DNA of 56,767 nt. Source: an uncultured Prevotellaceae bacterium (lineage in GTDB: Bacteria > Bacteroidota > Bacteroidia > Bacteroidales > Bacteroidaceae). The stretch is taken from assembly GCA_902771155.1 (NCBI GenBank), contig CACXVS010000013.1:1-56767 (forward strand). The letters run 5' to 3'. The notes beneath the pieces were generated by a model, which worked only from the letters and a program-made list of their open reading frames with translations, was not told where the DNA came from and made no database searches. Positions 8,280 through 17,307 of this stretch are shown here, piece after piece; position 1 is the first letter of the stretch, and each line of letters begins with the position of its first letter. Position numbers and translations under genes: made by a program.

Positions 8280-9053
8280 ATGATGAGTTTCTGGAAGTAC
8301 GTTGTCTATCCTCCAAAATCAGTCAGCGACAAACGACTCAGAGCGACCTTTGCCCACAAGTGGGTAGTCATCACAGGTGCTTCGTCGGGTATCGGCGAGG
8401 CGCTCACCCTCAGGCTGATCAGCGCGAAGGCCAACCTCCTGCTGATTGCCCGTAACGAAGGAAAACTGAAGTCTTTATGTGAAAATGCCAGGGCGGCTGG
8501 TTGCGAGGCCTGTTATGAGGCCATCGATTTAAGACAACAGGAGTCGTTAGACGTCTTGTGCAAACAACTGAGAGATAAACTGCCCTCGGTGTCTTTCCTC
8601 TTTTGTAATGCAGGGAAGTCCATCAACCGCACAATCAGCGATTCCATCGACCGATGGCACGATTTCGACCGTACGATGGATCTGAATTACCGTTCGATGG
8701 TAGTCCTGTCGCTGGCCCTGATGCCATCATTGCAAAGGGCCCGGGGCCGCATCGTCTATACCTCATCGGTGAGCAGTCTGTGTCCGTCTGTTCCTGGCTG
8801 GTCGGCCTACCACGCCTCCAAGTGTGCTGCCAATGTGTGGTGTAAAACAGCCCGAAAAGAGTACAAGAAACTGCAGGTAAAGGTTCAGACAGCCTATATG
8901 CCGTTGGTCCATACACCCATGTCGGATGTGAACGACACCTATCGACATCTGCCTGCTTATTCTGCCGATGAGGGTGCCTGTATCTTGTTGCGACTGGCCA
9001 TGAGCCGCAGGTCGTGTTACAAGCCCTGGTGGGCTTTTTGTCTGTTGTCATAG
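8280..9053 (+). CDS. Short-chain dehydrogenase/reductase (SDR)
   Basis: A 257-residue NAD(P)-dependent oxidoreductase. The nucleotide-binding motif TGASSGIG lies near residue 31, the structural CNAG motif near 112, and the catalytic Tyr/Lys pair in YHASK with an upstream TSSVSS serine. The C-terminus is rich in Trp, Cys and Leu (KPWWAFCLLS) and may touch the membrane. The acyl/aryl-ligase gene starts 2 bp after the stop, so the two are almost certainly co-translated and probably act on the same thioester or acyl substrate. That substrate cannot be read from sequence. Confidence 0.88.
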   Translation: MMSFWKYVVYPPKSVSDKRLRATFAHKWVVITGASSGIGEALTLRLISAKANLLLIARNEGKLKSLCENARAAGCEACYEAIDLRQQESLDVLCKQLRDKLPSVSFLFCNAGKSINRTISDSIDRWHDFDRTMDLNYRSMVVLSLALMPSLQRARGRIVYTSSVSSLCPSVPGWSAYHASKCAANVWCKTARKEYKKLQVKVQTAYMPLVHTPMSDVNDTYRHLPAYSADEGACILLRLAMSRRSCYKPWWAFCLLS

Positions 9054-9055
9054 GA

Positions 9056-10573
9056 ATGAACAGGACGGTATTCACAAAACTGGTTGGTCTGCACCTCATC
9101 ACACCGGGAGGTCTCGTTCGTCTGCTTGGCAGTTTCGTTCGGGAGGGTGTCTCGCTGATGGCCTTGATGCGCTTCTCTGCCAGCTATTATCCCCATCGTT
9201 GTGCCCTGGTGTCAGCAGGGCAGCGGTTCACTTATCAGGAGCTATACGAGAAAGCCCGCCAACTGGCCCGGTTGCTGTATGCCGCTCATGGTCTTAAGGC
9301 AGGGATGTGTGTGGGACTGCTGTGCAGGAACCATGTGATGCTCGCCTTGTTGTTGCCGGCCTTGTCACGCCTTGGTGTCAGGGTGAAGCTGGTGAATACC
9401 GATATGGCTCCCCTTGAGATGGAGGCGCTGGTCAGGAATAGTCCCATCCACTTGCTGATATACGACTCAGAACTGAAAGCACTGTGTGTTTCTGGTGCCT
9501 GGTCTTGCGGGATGATAGAGAGTGGGGCGCTATACCGTGAGCTGATGACCAGTGAGAGCGCCAGGCCCACAAGACTTCCTTTCGTCTGGCGGGGTGGTGA
9601 ACTTTCGGTTTTTACGGGTGGCTCTAACGGTCATCGTAAGGAGACACCAAGAGGAATGCACGTCTGCCAGTTCTTGCCTCCCTTCTGTGCTTTGTTGGAA
9701 GAGTTGCATATCGATACGTACGACAGCGTGTTTCTGCCCTTGCCTCTGTATCATGGCTTCGGACTGGCCACGCTGGTCGTCTCATTCCTGATGGGAAAGA
9801 AGGTCTGTCTCATGAACCGCTTCGATGCTGCCGAGGCCCTGACGATGATTTCCGACGATGAAATAGAGGTCTTACCAGTGGTACCGGCTATGCTTGCCAG
9901 ACTGTGGCAGGTGGGTGGCGCTGCCCACTCGATGAAGTCGGTGAAATGTATCATTTGTGGCGGTGACCGCCTCGACAGGAAATGGATCGACACGACAACG
10001 GCCCACTTGGGGAAGGTGCTCTATAACCTCTATGGCACCTCGGAGGCGGGATTCTTTATGATAGCCTCGCCCGACGACCTGTTGAGATATGAAGAGGTGA
10101 CGATAGGCCGGCCTGTTCGTGGGGTGACCTGTAAGGTGGAGCGTCAGGACCCTCATGGTGTGGGTTCGCTGTGGGTTCGCTCCCACTGGGCCACGATAAG
10201 TCTGAAAGGCCGGTGGCAGGATACGGGCGATCTGGTGTATGCCAATTCTGAAGGGTATTACTTCTATCGGGGACGTACCGATAATATGGTGGTATGTGGT
10301 GGAGAGAATGTCTATCCTGAGCATGTGGAGAAGGTCATCAACAGTCATCAGGAGGTGCTGACCTCCATTGTTTTCCCCGTCGCCGATCCCCAGTTCGGAC
10401 AGGTCCTCCATGCCACCGTTGAGCGGAAAGCGGGTTCTGCCTTAACTCCTGAAGCCCTTAAAGACTGGTTGCGCCCCCGCCTTTCCCGTTCGGAAAGGCC
10501 CCATCAGATCACCGTCAAACCCATCACTGTCTTGGAAACAGGTAAGCTGGCCCGCCATCATCAAAGCCATTAG
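9056..10573 (+). CDS. AMP-dependent acyl/aryl synthetase (ANL superfamily)
   Basis: A 505-residue adenylate-forming enzyme that activates a carboxylic acid with ATP, usually followed by transfer to CoA or a carrier protein. The P-loop-like motif is SVFTGGSNGHRKETPR, close to the standard FTSGTTGxPKG. LYGTSEAG is the A5 motif, TGDLVY the A7 motif, YFYRGRTDNMVVCGGENVYP the hinge region, and ETGKLAR carries the conserved Lys. The ATG at 9056 follows the SDR stop by 2 bp and suits the protein better than an earlier in-frame non-ATG start. The last four bases overlap the stop of the convergent dus gene. Substrate unknown. Confidence 0.87.
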   Translation: MNRTVFTKLVGLHLITPGGLVRLLGSFVREGVSLMALMRFSASYYPHRCALVSAGQRFTYQELYEKARQLARLLYAAHGLKAGMCVGLLCRNHVMLALLLPALSRLGVRVKLVNTDMAPLEMEALVRNSPIHLLIYDSELKALCVSGAWSCGMIESGALYRELMTSESARPTRLPFVWRGGELSVFTGGSNGHRKETPRGMHVCQFLPPFCALLEELHIDTYDSVFLPLPLYHGFGLATLVVSFLMGKKVCLMNRFDAAEALTMISDDEIEVLPVVPAMLARLWQVGGAAHSMKSVKCIICGGDRLDRKWIDTTTAHLGKVLYNLYGTSEAGFFMIASPDDLLRYEEVTIGRPVRGVTCKVERQDPHGVGSLWVRSHWATISLKGRWQDTGDLVYANSEGYYFYRGRTDNMVVCGGENVYPEHVEKVINSHQEVLTSIVFPVADPQFGQVLHATVERKAGSALTPEALKDWLRPRLSRSERPHQITVKPITVLETGKLARHHQSH

Positions 10574-11517
10574 CCTAACCGCTTCCTCACGTCTTCCAGA
10601 ATACTGAGCAGTTCGGGCATCGTCTCTGCACGAAGCATGGCGATGCGCGTCTGACGGAAGTCGGGGATGCCCTTGAAGATGGGGGTAGCGGCGAGGTGCC
10701 TTCTGGTATGCAGGATGCCTCTTTTCTCGTCGATACGCTCCACATTGATCTTCAACAGCTCCTCGAGGATGTCGAGTTTCTCGTTGAAATCGAGTTTCTC
10801 ACGACAGAAGATCCAGGGACAGCCAAAGGTGGCCCTGCCTATCATCACGGCATCCACACCATAGGTCTCGAAAGCCTTGTCGGCCTCTTCGAGGGAGTGG
10901 ATGTCGCCATTACCTATGATAGGAATATGGATGCGTGGATTGCGCTTCACCTCGCCAATCAGCGTCCAGTCGGCATTGCCTGTGTACATCTGACTGCGCG
11001 TCCTACCGTGGATGGTCAGTGCCTGAATGCCGCAGTCTTGCAGCTGCTCTGCCAGGTCGGTGATGATGAGCTGCTCGAAGTTCCACCCTAAGCGGGTCTT
11101 GACAGTGACGGGCAGTTTCACCGCCTCCACCACCTTCCGGGTAATCTCCAGCATCTTGGGTATGTTCTGCAGCATACCGGCTCCCGCCCCCTTGCCAGCC
11201 ACTTTCTTCACAGGACAGCCGAAGTTCAGGTCGATCACGTCGGGCCCTGCCTGTTCCACTATCCTGGCAGCCTCCACCATCGCCTCCACATCGCGACCAT
11301 AGATCTGGATGCCCACAGGGCGCTCCGAGTCGCTGATGGTCAGCTTCGAGATCGTCGATTTCACATCACGAATAAGGGCCTCGGCACTCACGAACTCCGT
11401 ATAGACCATTGCCGCCCCGAACCGCTTGCAAAGCAGTCGGAACCCGATGTCTGTCACGTCCTCCATAGGGGCCAGAAACACTGGTTTCTCTCCGAATTCT
11501 ACGTTTCCAATCTTCAT
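10570..11517 (-). CDS. dusB: tRNA-dihydrouridine synthase (Dus family)
   Basis: A 315-residue flavoenzyme that reduces specific uridines in tRNA D-loops to dihydrouridine, using NADPH and FMN. It opens with the Dus signature LAPMEDVTDIGFRLLCKRFG. The catalytic Cys lies in LNFGCPVKKVAGKGAGAGM, and GRTRSQMYTG and IGNGDI are FMN/phosphate-binding motifs. Length and order fit DusB-type enzymes; the A/B/C subclass is inferred. It is monocistronic, transcribed away from DUF2851, and its 3' end overlaps the ligase gene by 4 bp. Confidence 0.93.
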   Translation of the reverse strand: MKIGNVEFGEKPVFLAPMEDVTDIGFRLLCKRFGAAMVYTEFVSAEALIRDVKSTISKLTISDSERPVGIQIYGRDVEAMVEAARIVEQAGPDVIDLNFGCPVKKVAGKGAGAGMLQNIPKMLEITRKVVEAVKLPVTVKTRLGWNFEQLIITDLAEQLQDCGIQALTIHGRTRSQMYTGNADWTLIGEVKRNPRIHIPIIGNGDIHSLEEADKAFETYGVDAVMIGRATFGCPWIFCREKLDFNEKLDILEELLKINVERIDEKRGILHTRRHLAATPIFKGIPDFRQTRIAMLRAETMPELLSILEDVRKRLG

Positions 11518-11525
11518 TTCGGCTG

Positions 11526-11583
11526 CAAAGTTAAAAAAATTCCTTGAATTATTTGGTAGATTTTCAAAAAAGTCTTACCTTTG
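11526..11583. promoter_or_regulatory. Divergent promoters for dus (minus) and the DUF2851 gene (plus)
   Basis: On the minus strand TAACTTTG (11526-11533) precedes dus by 8 bp. On the plus strand TTTG (11552-11555), a 20-bp spacer and TACCTTTG (11576-11583) precede the DUF2851 gene. Both leaders are short. Confidence 0.7.
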
Positions 11584-11613
11584 CATCATGTAATCATGCT
11601 TAAATTTAACGCT

Positions 11614-12909
11614 ATGGAGCAATTACTGCATTATGTGTTCAAACACAAGTTGTTCCCGCTAAAGGAACTGACGACGAGCGATGGTGAGTCCGTCGAAGTG
11701 ATCGACCCTGGGTTGCACAACAGCAATGCCGGTCCCGACTTCTTCAATGCGAAGGTGAAGATAGGGCAGACCTTGTGGGTGGGCAATGTAGAGATTCATG
11801 ACAAGTCGAGCGACTGGTATCTGCATGGTCATGATAAAGACCAGCGATACAGCAACGTGATCCTCCACGTGGTGGGGACCATCGATTCGGAAGTGATGAA
11901 TACCAACGGGGAGTTTATCAAACAGATGCAACTCGACGTGCCATCCCATGTCAGGGAGCACTACGACGAGCTGCTGCAGACCGACAGTTACCCGCCTTGC
12001 TATAAGGTCATCCCCGAGCTGACGCCCTTGGTGGTCCACTCCTGGATGGCGGCCCTCCAGACAGAACGCCTGGAGCAGAAGACGGAGGCCGTCGGGAAAA
12101 GGGTGGAGCGATGCAACGGCTCCTGGGAGGATGCCTACTTCGTCACCCTGGCCCGGAACTACGGCTTCGGCATCAATGGCGACGTCTTTGAACAGTGGGC
12201 CGAGAACCTGCCCCTCAGTGCGGTAGCCCATCATCGCGACGACCTCTTCCAGATCGAGGCCATCTTTATGGGACAGGCCGGACTGCTCGAGCTGGAGGCT
12301 ATTCCCGACTATTATCAGAAGGATGCGCTCAACGAGGGCTACTTCGCCAAACTGCGCAACGAGTACCTCTATCTGGCCCATAAGTTCTCGATGAAACCGA
12401 TTGATTTTCATCTCTGGCGCTTCCTGCGGCTCCGTCCTCAGAACTTCCCCCATATCCGCATCTCCCAACTCGCCAACCTCTATTATCAGCAGAAGGCCGG
12501 ACTGAGCCAGTTGATCATGTGCGAGACGATCGAAGAGCTGAAGCGACTTTTCAGTTCGCAGGTCACACCCTATTGGGAGACGCACTACACCTTCGGTTCT
12601 ACCAGCTCGAAGACAGAGAAGCACCTGGCCTATGGCTCCATCAACCTGCTGATGATCAACACCGCCATTCCCATCCTCTTTGCCTACGGGCGCCATCAGG
12701 GTAGGGAGGTGCTCTGCGACAGGGCCTTCGACTTCCTGGAGCAGCTGAAGGCAGAGAACAATTACATCATCAGGATGTGGCAACAGGTGGGGCTCTCTGT
12801 CACGACGGCTGGCGATTCGCAGGCACTGATCCAACTGAAGAAGGAATACTGCGACAAGAAGGACTGCCTCCGTTGTCGCTTTGGCTACGAATATCTTAAG
12901 AGAAAGTAA
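11614..12909 (+). CDS. DUF2851 family protein
   Basis: A 431-residue protein of a Bacteroidetes-typical family of unknown function. There is no signal peptide. It begins MEQLLHYVFKHKLFP and has a conserved early stretch, IDPGLHNSNAGPDFFNAK, followed by GNVEIH, which looks like a PD-(D/E)xK-type nuclease core (D, then ExH); this reading is my inference. Four cysteines near the C-terminus (CDKKDCLRCRFG) may bind metal. I chose the ATG at 11614 over 11596 because it gives the usual N-terminus. dprA follows across an 8-bp repeat tract, so a DNA-processing link is plausible. Confidence 0.82.
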   Translation: MEQLLHYVFKHKLFPLKELTTSDGESVEVIDPGLHNSNAGPDFFNAKVKIGQTLWVGNVEIHDKSSDWYLHGHDKDQRYSNVILHVVGTIDSEVMNTNGEFIKQMQLDVPSHVREHYDELLQTDSYPPCYKVIPELTPLVVHSWMAALQTERLEQKTEAVGKRVERCNGSWEDAYFVTLARNYGFGINGDVFEQWAENLPLSAVAHHRDDLFQIEAIFMGQAGLLELEAIPDYYQKDALNEGYFAKLRNEYLYLAHKFSMKPIDFHLWRFLRLRPQNFPHIRISQLANLYYQQKAGLSQLIMCETIEELKRLFSSQVTPYWETHYTFGSTSSKTEKHLAYGSINLLMINTAIPILFAYGRHQGREVLCDRAFDFLEQLKAENNYIIRMWQQVGLSVTTAGDSQALIQLKKEYCDKKDCLRCRFGYEYLKRK

Positions 12910-12969
12910 GAAGGTAAAAAGGTAAGAAGGTAAAAAGGTAAGAAAGTAAAAAGGTAAAAAAGTAAATAA
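12906..12969. repeat. 8-bp tandem repeat between DUF2851 and dprA
   Basis: GTAA recurs exactly every 8 bp at 12906, 12914, 12922, 12930, 12938, 12946, 12954 and 12962 (consensus GTAARRAR). The array begins inside the stop codon context of the DUF2851 gene and ends directly before the dprA ATG at 12970. Confidence 0.92.
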
Positions 12970-14097
12970 ATGAACCACGAAGAAGTTTTCTACACGATGG
13001 CGTTGACGCGCATCAGCAATTTCAACTTTGCACAGGCCCTCGAGTTGTATAGGGCTGTAGGCAGTGCCCGTATGTTATTTGAACACAGAGGCGAAATCGG
13101 CGATATCCTCAAGGACTGCTCCCCCCGACTGGTGGAGGCCCTGAAAGACTGGGATGAGCCGATGAAACGGGCCGATTTCGAGCTGAAGTATATCGAGGAG
13201 CACGGCATTCGTGCCCTGACGCTGATGGACGACGACTACCCCCAGCGACTGACGGAGTGCCCCGATGCACCTCTTATATTATATTATACCGGAAACAGCG
13301 ATCTGAACCAGGCCAAGATTGTCAGCATCGTGGGGACGCGCCAGATCACCCAGTATGGTGCCGACCTCATCCGTCGTTTCATCGTTGGCCTTCGCCTTCA
13401 TTGTCCGAAGGTGCTGATAGTCAGCGGTCTGGCATACGGTGTGGATATCAATGCCCATCGCCAGGCCCTGGAGAACGGCTACGAAACGGTGGGAGTCCTG
13501 GCTCATGGCCTCGACCAGATCTACCCCTACCGCCATAAGGAAACGGCAGAGGCGATGGTGAGGCACGGCGGACTGCTGACTGAGTTTATGACTCAGACGA
13601 ATGCCGATAAGCCCAACTTCGTGCGTCGTAACCGTATTGTTGCCGGTATGGCCGATGCCGTCGTCCTCGTGGAGAGTGCCGCTAAAGGCGGTGGCCTGAT
13701 TACGGCAGAGATTGCCCAGAGCTACGATCGCAGTGTCTTTGCCTTCCCGGGCAACGTCGATGCCGAGCTCTCAAAAGGCTGCAACAACCTTATCCGGGAC
13801 AATGGTGCCGCCTTGATCACCAGTGCCGACGACTTCGTAAAGGCTATGGGGTGGTACGACGAGACCCTCCGGCGACTGGCCAATAACGATGGAATCGAGA
13901 GAAATCTCTTCCCCGACCTGTCGCCTGAGGAACAAGCTGTCGTCAACCTCCTCCAGCAGACCAACGACCTGCAACTGAATATCCTCAGTGTGAAAACGGG
14001 TCTCCCCATAGGCCAACTTACCGCCCTCCTCTTCCAACTGGAAATGAAAGGTGTGGTAAAGCCCCTCGCTGGTGGCATGTACCACCTTTTAGCCTAA
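12970..14097 (+). CDS. dprA: DNA-processing protein DprA
   Basis: A 375-residue DprA/Smf protein, which loads RecA on single-stranded DNA during natural transformation. It has an N-terminal helical region, the Rossmann-like DprA core (about 105-300; IVGTRQITQYGADLIRRF, VSGLAYGVDINAHRQAL, RRNRIVAGMADAVVLVES, GGGLITAEIA, FPGNVD, GCNNLIRDNGA) and a C-terminal winged-helix domain (about 310-375). yifB/comM (49071) and comF (39462) in the same window are also competence-type genes. The 3' end overlaps the convergent DUF2520 gene by 9 bp. Confidence 0.95.
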   Translation: MNHEEVFYTMALTRISNFNFAQALELYRAVGSARMLFEHRGEIGDILKDCSPRLVEALKDWDEPMKRADFELKYIEEHGIRALTLMDDDYPQRLTECPDAPLILYYTGNSDLNQAKIVSIVGTRQITQYGADLIRRFIVGLRLHCPKVLIVSGLAYGVDINAHRQALENGYETVGVLAHGLDQIYPYRHKETAEAMVRHGGLLTEFMTQTNADKPNFVRRNRIVAGMADAVVLVESAAKGGGLITAEIAQSYDRSVFAFPGNVDAELSKGCNNLIRDNGAALITSADDFVKAMGWYDETLRRLANNDGIERNLFPDLSPEEQAVVNLLQQTNDLQLNILSVKTGLPIGQLTALLFQLEMKGVVKPLAGGMYHLLA

Positions 14098-14856
14098 GTC
14101 GTCGTGGATGCTCTCAGCCATGAGGCGGTAGATCTGACGGGTGCGTTCATCGGGGAGAAGGGCAATCTGGCGGTTCATCACCTCGACATCATAGCGGACC
14201 ATAGGACCTGTCTGGGCATCACGAGGCGACATCTCTGAAACTTTTTTGGCCGTTTCATCGATCAGAGGCAGGAAAAGACGGAAGTCGATCTGTTCTTCCT
14301 GGAGTACGCGCTCTGCCAGGCGATAGCAGTGGTTGGTGAGGTTGCAGGCCAGAACGGCTGCAAGATGAAGCTTCTTGCGTTTCTCGGAATCGCAGTCCAC
14401 AACATGGCCCGAGATGCTTTCTGCAAGAGAACGAATGGTGGCAAGCGCCTCTTCGCTGGAACCTTCGATGAAACAGGGGATTATCTGGAAATTGACTCTA
14501 CGAGATTTAGAGAAAGTCTGCATGGGATAGAGTACACCATAGTGGGAGGCATGGTCCTTGAAGATATCCATCGGAACGCTTCCTGCTGTATGGAGGAAGA
14601 GGCCATTTGGGCGTTCCTTGCAGACAGATGAGACTAAACTGCTGAGGGCATCATCCTTGACGGAAAAGACATAGACATCGGCATCTTTGTCGATTTCATC
14701 GCTATCAGTCGTATGCCTACAGCCCAGTTTCTCTGCCAGTTCCCTGGCATGTTCCTCGGTACGACTAAAGATCTGCACAATATCCTTGCCTGCATCTTTT
14801 AGTGCCAACGATAACTGGGTGGCCAGATTGCCAGAGCCGATGAAAACAATCTTCAT
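14089..14856 (-). CDS. Rossmann-fold and DUF2520 domain protein
   Basis: A 255-residue protein with an N-terminal NAD(P)-binding motif (VFIGSGNLATQL, near 4-15) and a C-terminal helical DUF2520 domain. The fold resembles F420-dependent NADP reductases and 6-phosphogluconate/ketopantoate dehydrogenase-like proteins. It is the last gene of the pan/coa operon, 3 bp after coaBC. Because no panE is present in the window, it could be the ketopantoate reductase of this pathway, but this is inference; the family has no firmly known reaction that I can cite. Confidence 0.8.
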   Translation of the reverse strand: MKIVFIGSGNLATQLSLALKDAGKDIVQIFSRTEEHARELAEKLGCRHTTDSDEIDKDADVYVFSVKDDALSSLVSSVCKERPNGLFLHTAGSVPMDIFKDHASHYGVLYPMQTFSKSRRVNFQIIPCFIEGSSEEALATIRSLAESISGHVVDCDSEKRKKLHLAAVLACNLTNHCYRLAERVLQEEQIDFRLFLPLIDETAKKVSEMSPRDAQTGPMVRYDVEVMNRQIALLPDERTRQIYRLMAESIHDDLG

Positions 14857-14859
14857 GTA

Positions 14860-16047
14860 TCAGAGACTGGTGATGTGGTCGAGTATGAGGTCGGCTGTTT
14901 CCTCTTTTGAACAAAGAGGCAGTTCCACAAGGCCTGCTTGGGAGATGAGCGTTACCTTATTAGTATCTACGGCGAAGCCCGTCTCGGTTCCGGAAATAGA
15001 GTTGGCACAGATGAGGTCGGCATGCTTCTTCGACAGTTTCTTGCGGGAGTTCTCAATCAGGTTCTCCGTTTCCATCGAGAAACCTACGAGGATCTGCTGC
15101 TCCTTCTTATGTTCTCCGAGCCATGCTAGAATGTCATTGGTGCGTTTCAAAGCGATGGAGAGGTCACCATCCTGCTTCTTGACCTTCTGGTCTGCAACGT
15201 GAACAGGGGTATAGTCAGCTACGGCACTGCACATGATGATGATATCGTTTGCGTCGCTCCTTGATGTAACTGCCTCAAACATCTCTTGGGCACTGACTAC
15301 AGGAACCACCTGAATACCAGCAAAAGGTTGGATACTGACGGGCCCTGAGACGAGTGTTACCTCTGCTCCCCTGAGCACTGCCATCTTGGCAAGGGCATAG
15401 CCCATCTTGCCAGAGGAGTGGTTGGAGATAAAGCGCACCGGGTCGATGGCCTCTTGCGTAGGACCAGCTGTCACCAGGATCTTTTTGCCTTTCAGGTCTT
15501 TTTCCTTGGCGAGGTGGAGCAGGATATGCTCCAGCAACACCTCTTCAGAAGGCATTTTTCCACGACCGATATCACCACAGGCCAGTCGTCCATCGACTGG
15601 TTCAATGATGTGGTAACCATAGTGCTTCAGTTTCTGCAGGTTATCCTGCAGGATGGTGTTCTCCCACATGCCTGTATTCATGGCAGGTGAGAAGATTACC
15701 AGGGCCTTGGTGGCCATGATGGTGGTGGTGAGCATATCGTCGCAGATGCCTCCAGCCACCTTCCCTATGACGTTGGCTGTACAGGGGGCCACGAGAAACA
15801 GATCGCCCTTTTGGGCCAGTGATACGTGTTTCACGTCGAAGTTGAAGTCGCGGTCGAAGGTATCGACAATGCATTTATTGTTTGTCAGTGTCTCGAACGT
15901 CATGGGTGTGATGAAATGGGTGGCGTTCTGAGTCATAATGACATGAACGTCGGCATGGAGTTTCACCAGCATCGAGGCAAGATTGGCAATCTTGTAGGCT
16001 GCGATGCTACCAGTTACACCCAGTACGATGGTCTTTCCTGTCAGCAT
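14860..16047 (-). CDS. coaBC: Bifunctional phosphopantothenoylcysteine decarboxylase/phosphopantothenate-cysteine ligase
   Basis: A 395-residue fused CoA-biosynthesis enzyme. The CoaC half (about 1-180) begins GKTIVLGVTGSIAAYKIANL, with a catalytic His in DVKHVSLA, PAMNTGMW, and the active-site Cys in GRLACGDIGRGKM. The CoaB half (about 185-395) has KILVTAGPTQEAIDPVRFI and NHSSGKMGYALA. Together they convert 4'-phosphopantothenate and cysteine to 4'-phosphopantetheine. It follows panD in the same operon (12-bp gap), so pantothenate synthesis and its onward use are encoded together. Confidence 0.96.
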   Translation of the reverse strand: MLTGKTIVLGVTGSIAAYKIANLASMLVKLHADVHVIMTQNATHFITPMTFETLTNNKCIVDTFDRDFNFDVKHVSLAQKGDLFLVAPCTANVIGKVAGGICDDMLTTTIMATKALVIFSPAMNTGMWENTILQDNLQKLKHYGYHIIEPVDGRLACGDIGRGKMPSEEVLLEHILLHLAKEKDLKGKKILVTAGPTQEAIDPVRFISNHSSGKMGYALAKMAVLRGAEVTLVSGPVSIQPFAGIQVVPVVSAQEMFEAVTSRSDANDIIIMCSAVADYTPVHVADQKVKKQDGDLSIALKRTNDILAWLGEHKKEQQILVGFSMETENLIENSRKKLSKKHADLICANSISGTETGFAVDTNKVTLISQAGLVELPLCSKEETADLILDHITSL

Positions 16048-16059
16048 AGTCGTAGGTTT

Positions 16060-16449
16060 TTATTGTTCTTTAAGCAAGCCGTGCTTCTCGTAATTGGCCT
16101 TGCGCACTATTTGGTTATTCTCATCGACGAAGAGAACGGTAGGCTTGTGCGTCCTGGCTTCCTCGGGGGTCATATAAGCATAGGCCATGATGATCACCTT
16201 GTCGCCAACATTGACACACTTGGCAGCGGCTCCGTTGAGACAGACGATGCCCGACCCTTCTTCGCCAGCAATGGCATAGGTCTCAAATCGGTTCCCGTTG
16301 TCGATGTCGGCAATCTCCACTTTCTCGTACTCCAGGATGCCTGCTTCGTGCAACAGTCTGGAGTCGATGGTGATGCTACCCACATAGTCGAGGTCGGCCT
16401 GTGTCACGACGGCGCGATGTATCTTAGCTTTCAGCAGCGTAATCTCCAT
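16060..16449 (-). CDS. panD: Aspartate 1-decarboxylase proenzyme
   Basis: A 129-residue pyruvoyl enzyme that makes beta-alanine from L-aspartate for pantothenate. The self-cleavage site is Gly24-Ser25 in DYVGSITID; Ser25 becomes the pyruvoyl group. K9, Y58-equivalent and [15 protein letters not shown] motifs are in place. Its 3' neighbour is coaBC and its 5' neighbour panC, with an 8-bp gap. Length and start are canonical. Confidence 0.96.
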   Translation of the reverse strand: MEITLLKAKIHRAVVTQADLDYVGSITIDSRLLHEAGILEYEKVEIADIDNGNRFETYAIAGEEGSGIVCLNGAAAKCVNVGDKVIIMAYAYMTPEEARTHKPTVLFVDENNQIVRKANYEKHGLLKEQ

Positions 16450-16457
16450 TTGATGTA

Positions 16458-17303
16458 TCAGATGTTTACGATGAAATTGTCAATCAAGCGTGTCTTACCG
16501 ATATAGACGGCAATAGCCACAAGGGTCTCGCCTTGAATCTTAGGAGTACGTTGGATATTCTCGAAGTCAACCACTTCCACATAGTCGATACGTGCCAGAG
16601 GCTCCTTCTCAAGGTTCTCACGAATGATGCTGACAACCTTCTGGGCATCGCGCTCACCCTGCTCGATAGCCTCCTGACCTTTCTTCAGGCTCTGAGAGAG
16701 GATCAAGGCAGCCTGGCGCTCTTCTTTATTAAGATAGGTGTTACGGCTTGACTTAGCCAGACCATCGTCTTCTCTCACGATGGGACAGGGCACAATTTCC
16801 AAAGGGAAGTTAAGATCGCGCACAAAACGCTTCACCGTAGCTAACTGCTGGGCATCTTTCTGTCCGAAGTAAGCACGGTCGGGCTGAACGATATTGAATA
16901 GCTTGCCCACCACTGTGCAGACACCACGGAAATGGATGGGGCGAACGGCACCGCAGAGCAGTTCGGTGGTCTCTGTCGTATCAATAAACGAGGTGAAATG
17001 TCCTGGATACATCTCTTCAGGCTCAGGATTGAAGATCAGGTTACCGCCAGCTTCCTCTACGGCCTTCATATCACGGTTCAGATCGCGAGGATAGGCCTCC
17101 AGGTCTTCGTTGGGACCAAACTGGATGGGGTTTACAAATACAGACACTACCGTACGGTCGTTCTGACTGGCTGACTTACGGATCAGACTCTGGTGTCCTT
17201 CGTGAAGGAATCCCATGGTGGGAACCAGTCCGACACTTAGGCCTTCCTTCCGCCATCCTGAAACAATCTCTCTGACTTCTTTGACTGTCTTGACTACTAT
17301 CAT
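16458..17303 (-). CDS. panC: Pantothenate synthetase (pantoate-beta-alanine ligase)
   Basis: A 281-residue ATP-dependent ligase that joins pantoate and beta-alanine. The HIGH-like motif [15 protein letters not shown] lies near residue 30, [14 protein letters not shown] follows, and KMSKS-like SSRNTYLN is present. I chose the ATG at 17301-17303, which starts [10 protein letters not shown] and lies 4 bp after the panB stop. An upstream ATG (17328-17330) would add nine residues and overlap panB by 23 bp. Confidence 0.94.
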   Translation of the reverse strand: MIVVKTVKEVREIVSGWRKEGLSVGLVPTMGFLHEGHQSLIRKSASQNDRTVVSVFVNPIQFGPNEDLEAYPRDLNRDMKAVEEAGGNLIFNPEPEEMYPGHFTSFIDTTETTELLCGAVRPIHFRGVCTVVGKLFNIVQPDRAYFGQKDAQQLATVKRFVRDLNFPLEIVPCPIVREDDGLAKSSRNTYLNKEERQAALILSQSLKKGQEAIEQGERDAQKVVSIIRENLEKEPLARIDYVEVVDFENIQRTPKIQGETLVAIAVYIGKTRLIDNFIVNI

Positions 17304-17307
17304 GTCG

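Noticed and set aside
11659..12978. A 439-codon open frame on the minus strand opposite DUF2851
   Set aside because: It is the complement of a well-supported gene; its N-terminus is translation of the 8-bp repeat and it shows no family motif.
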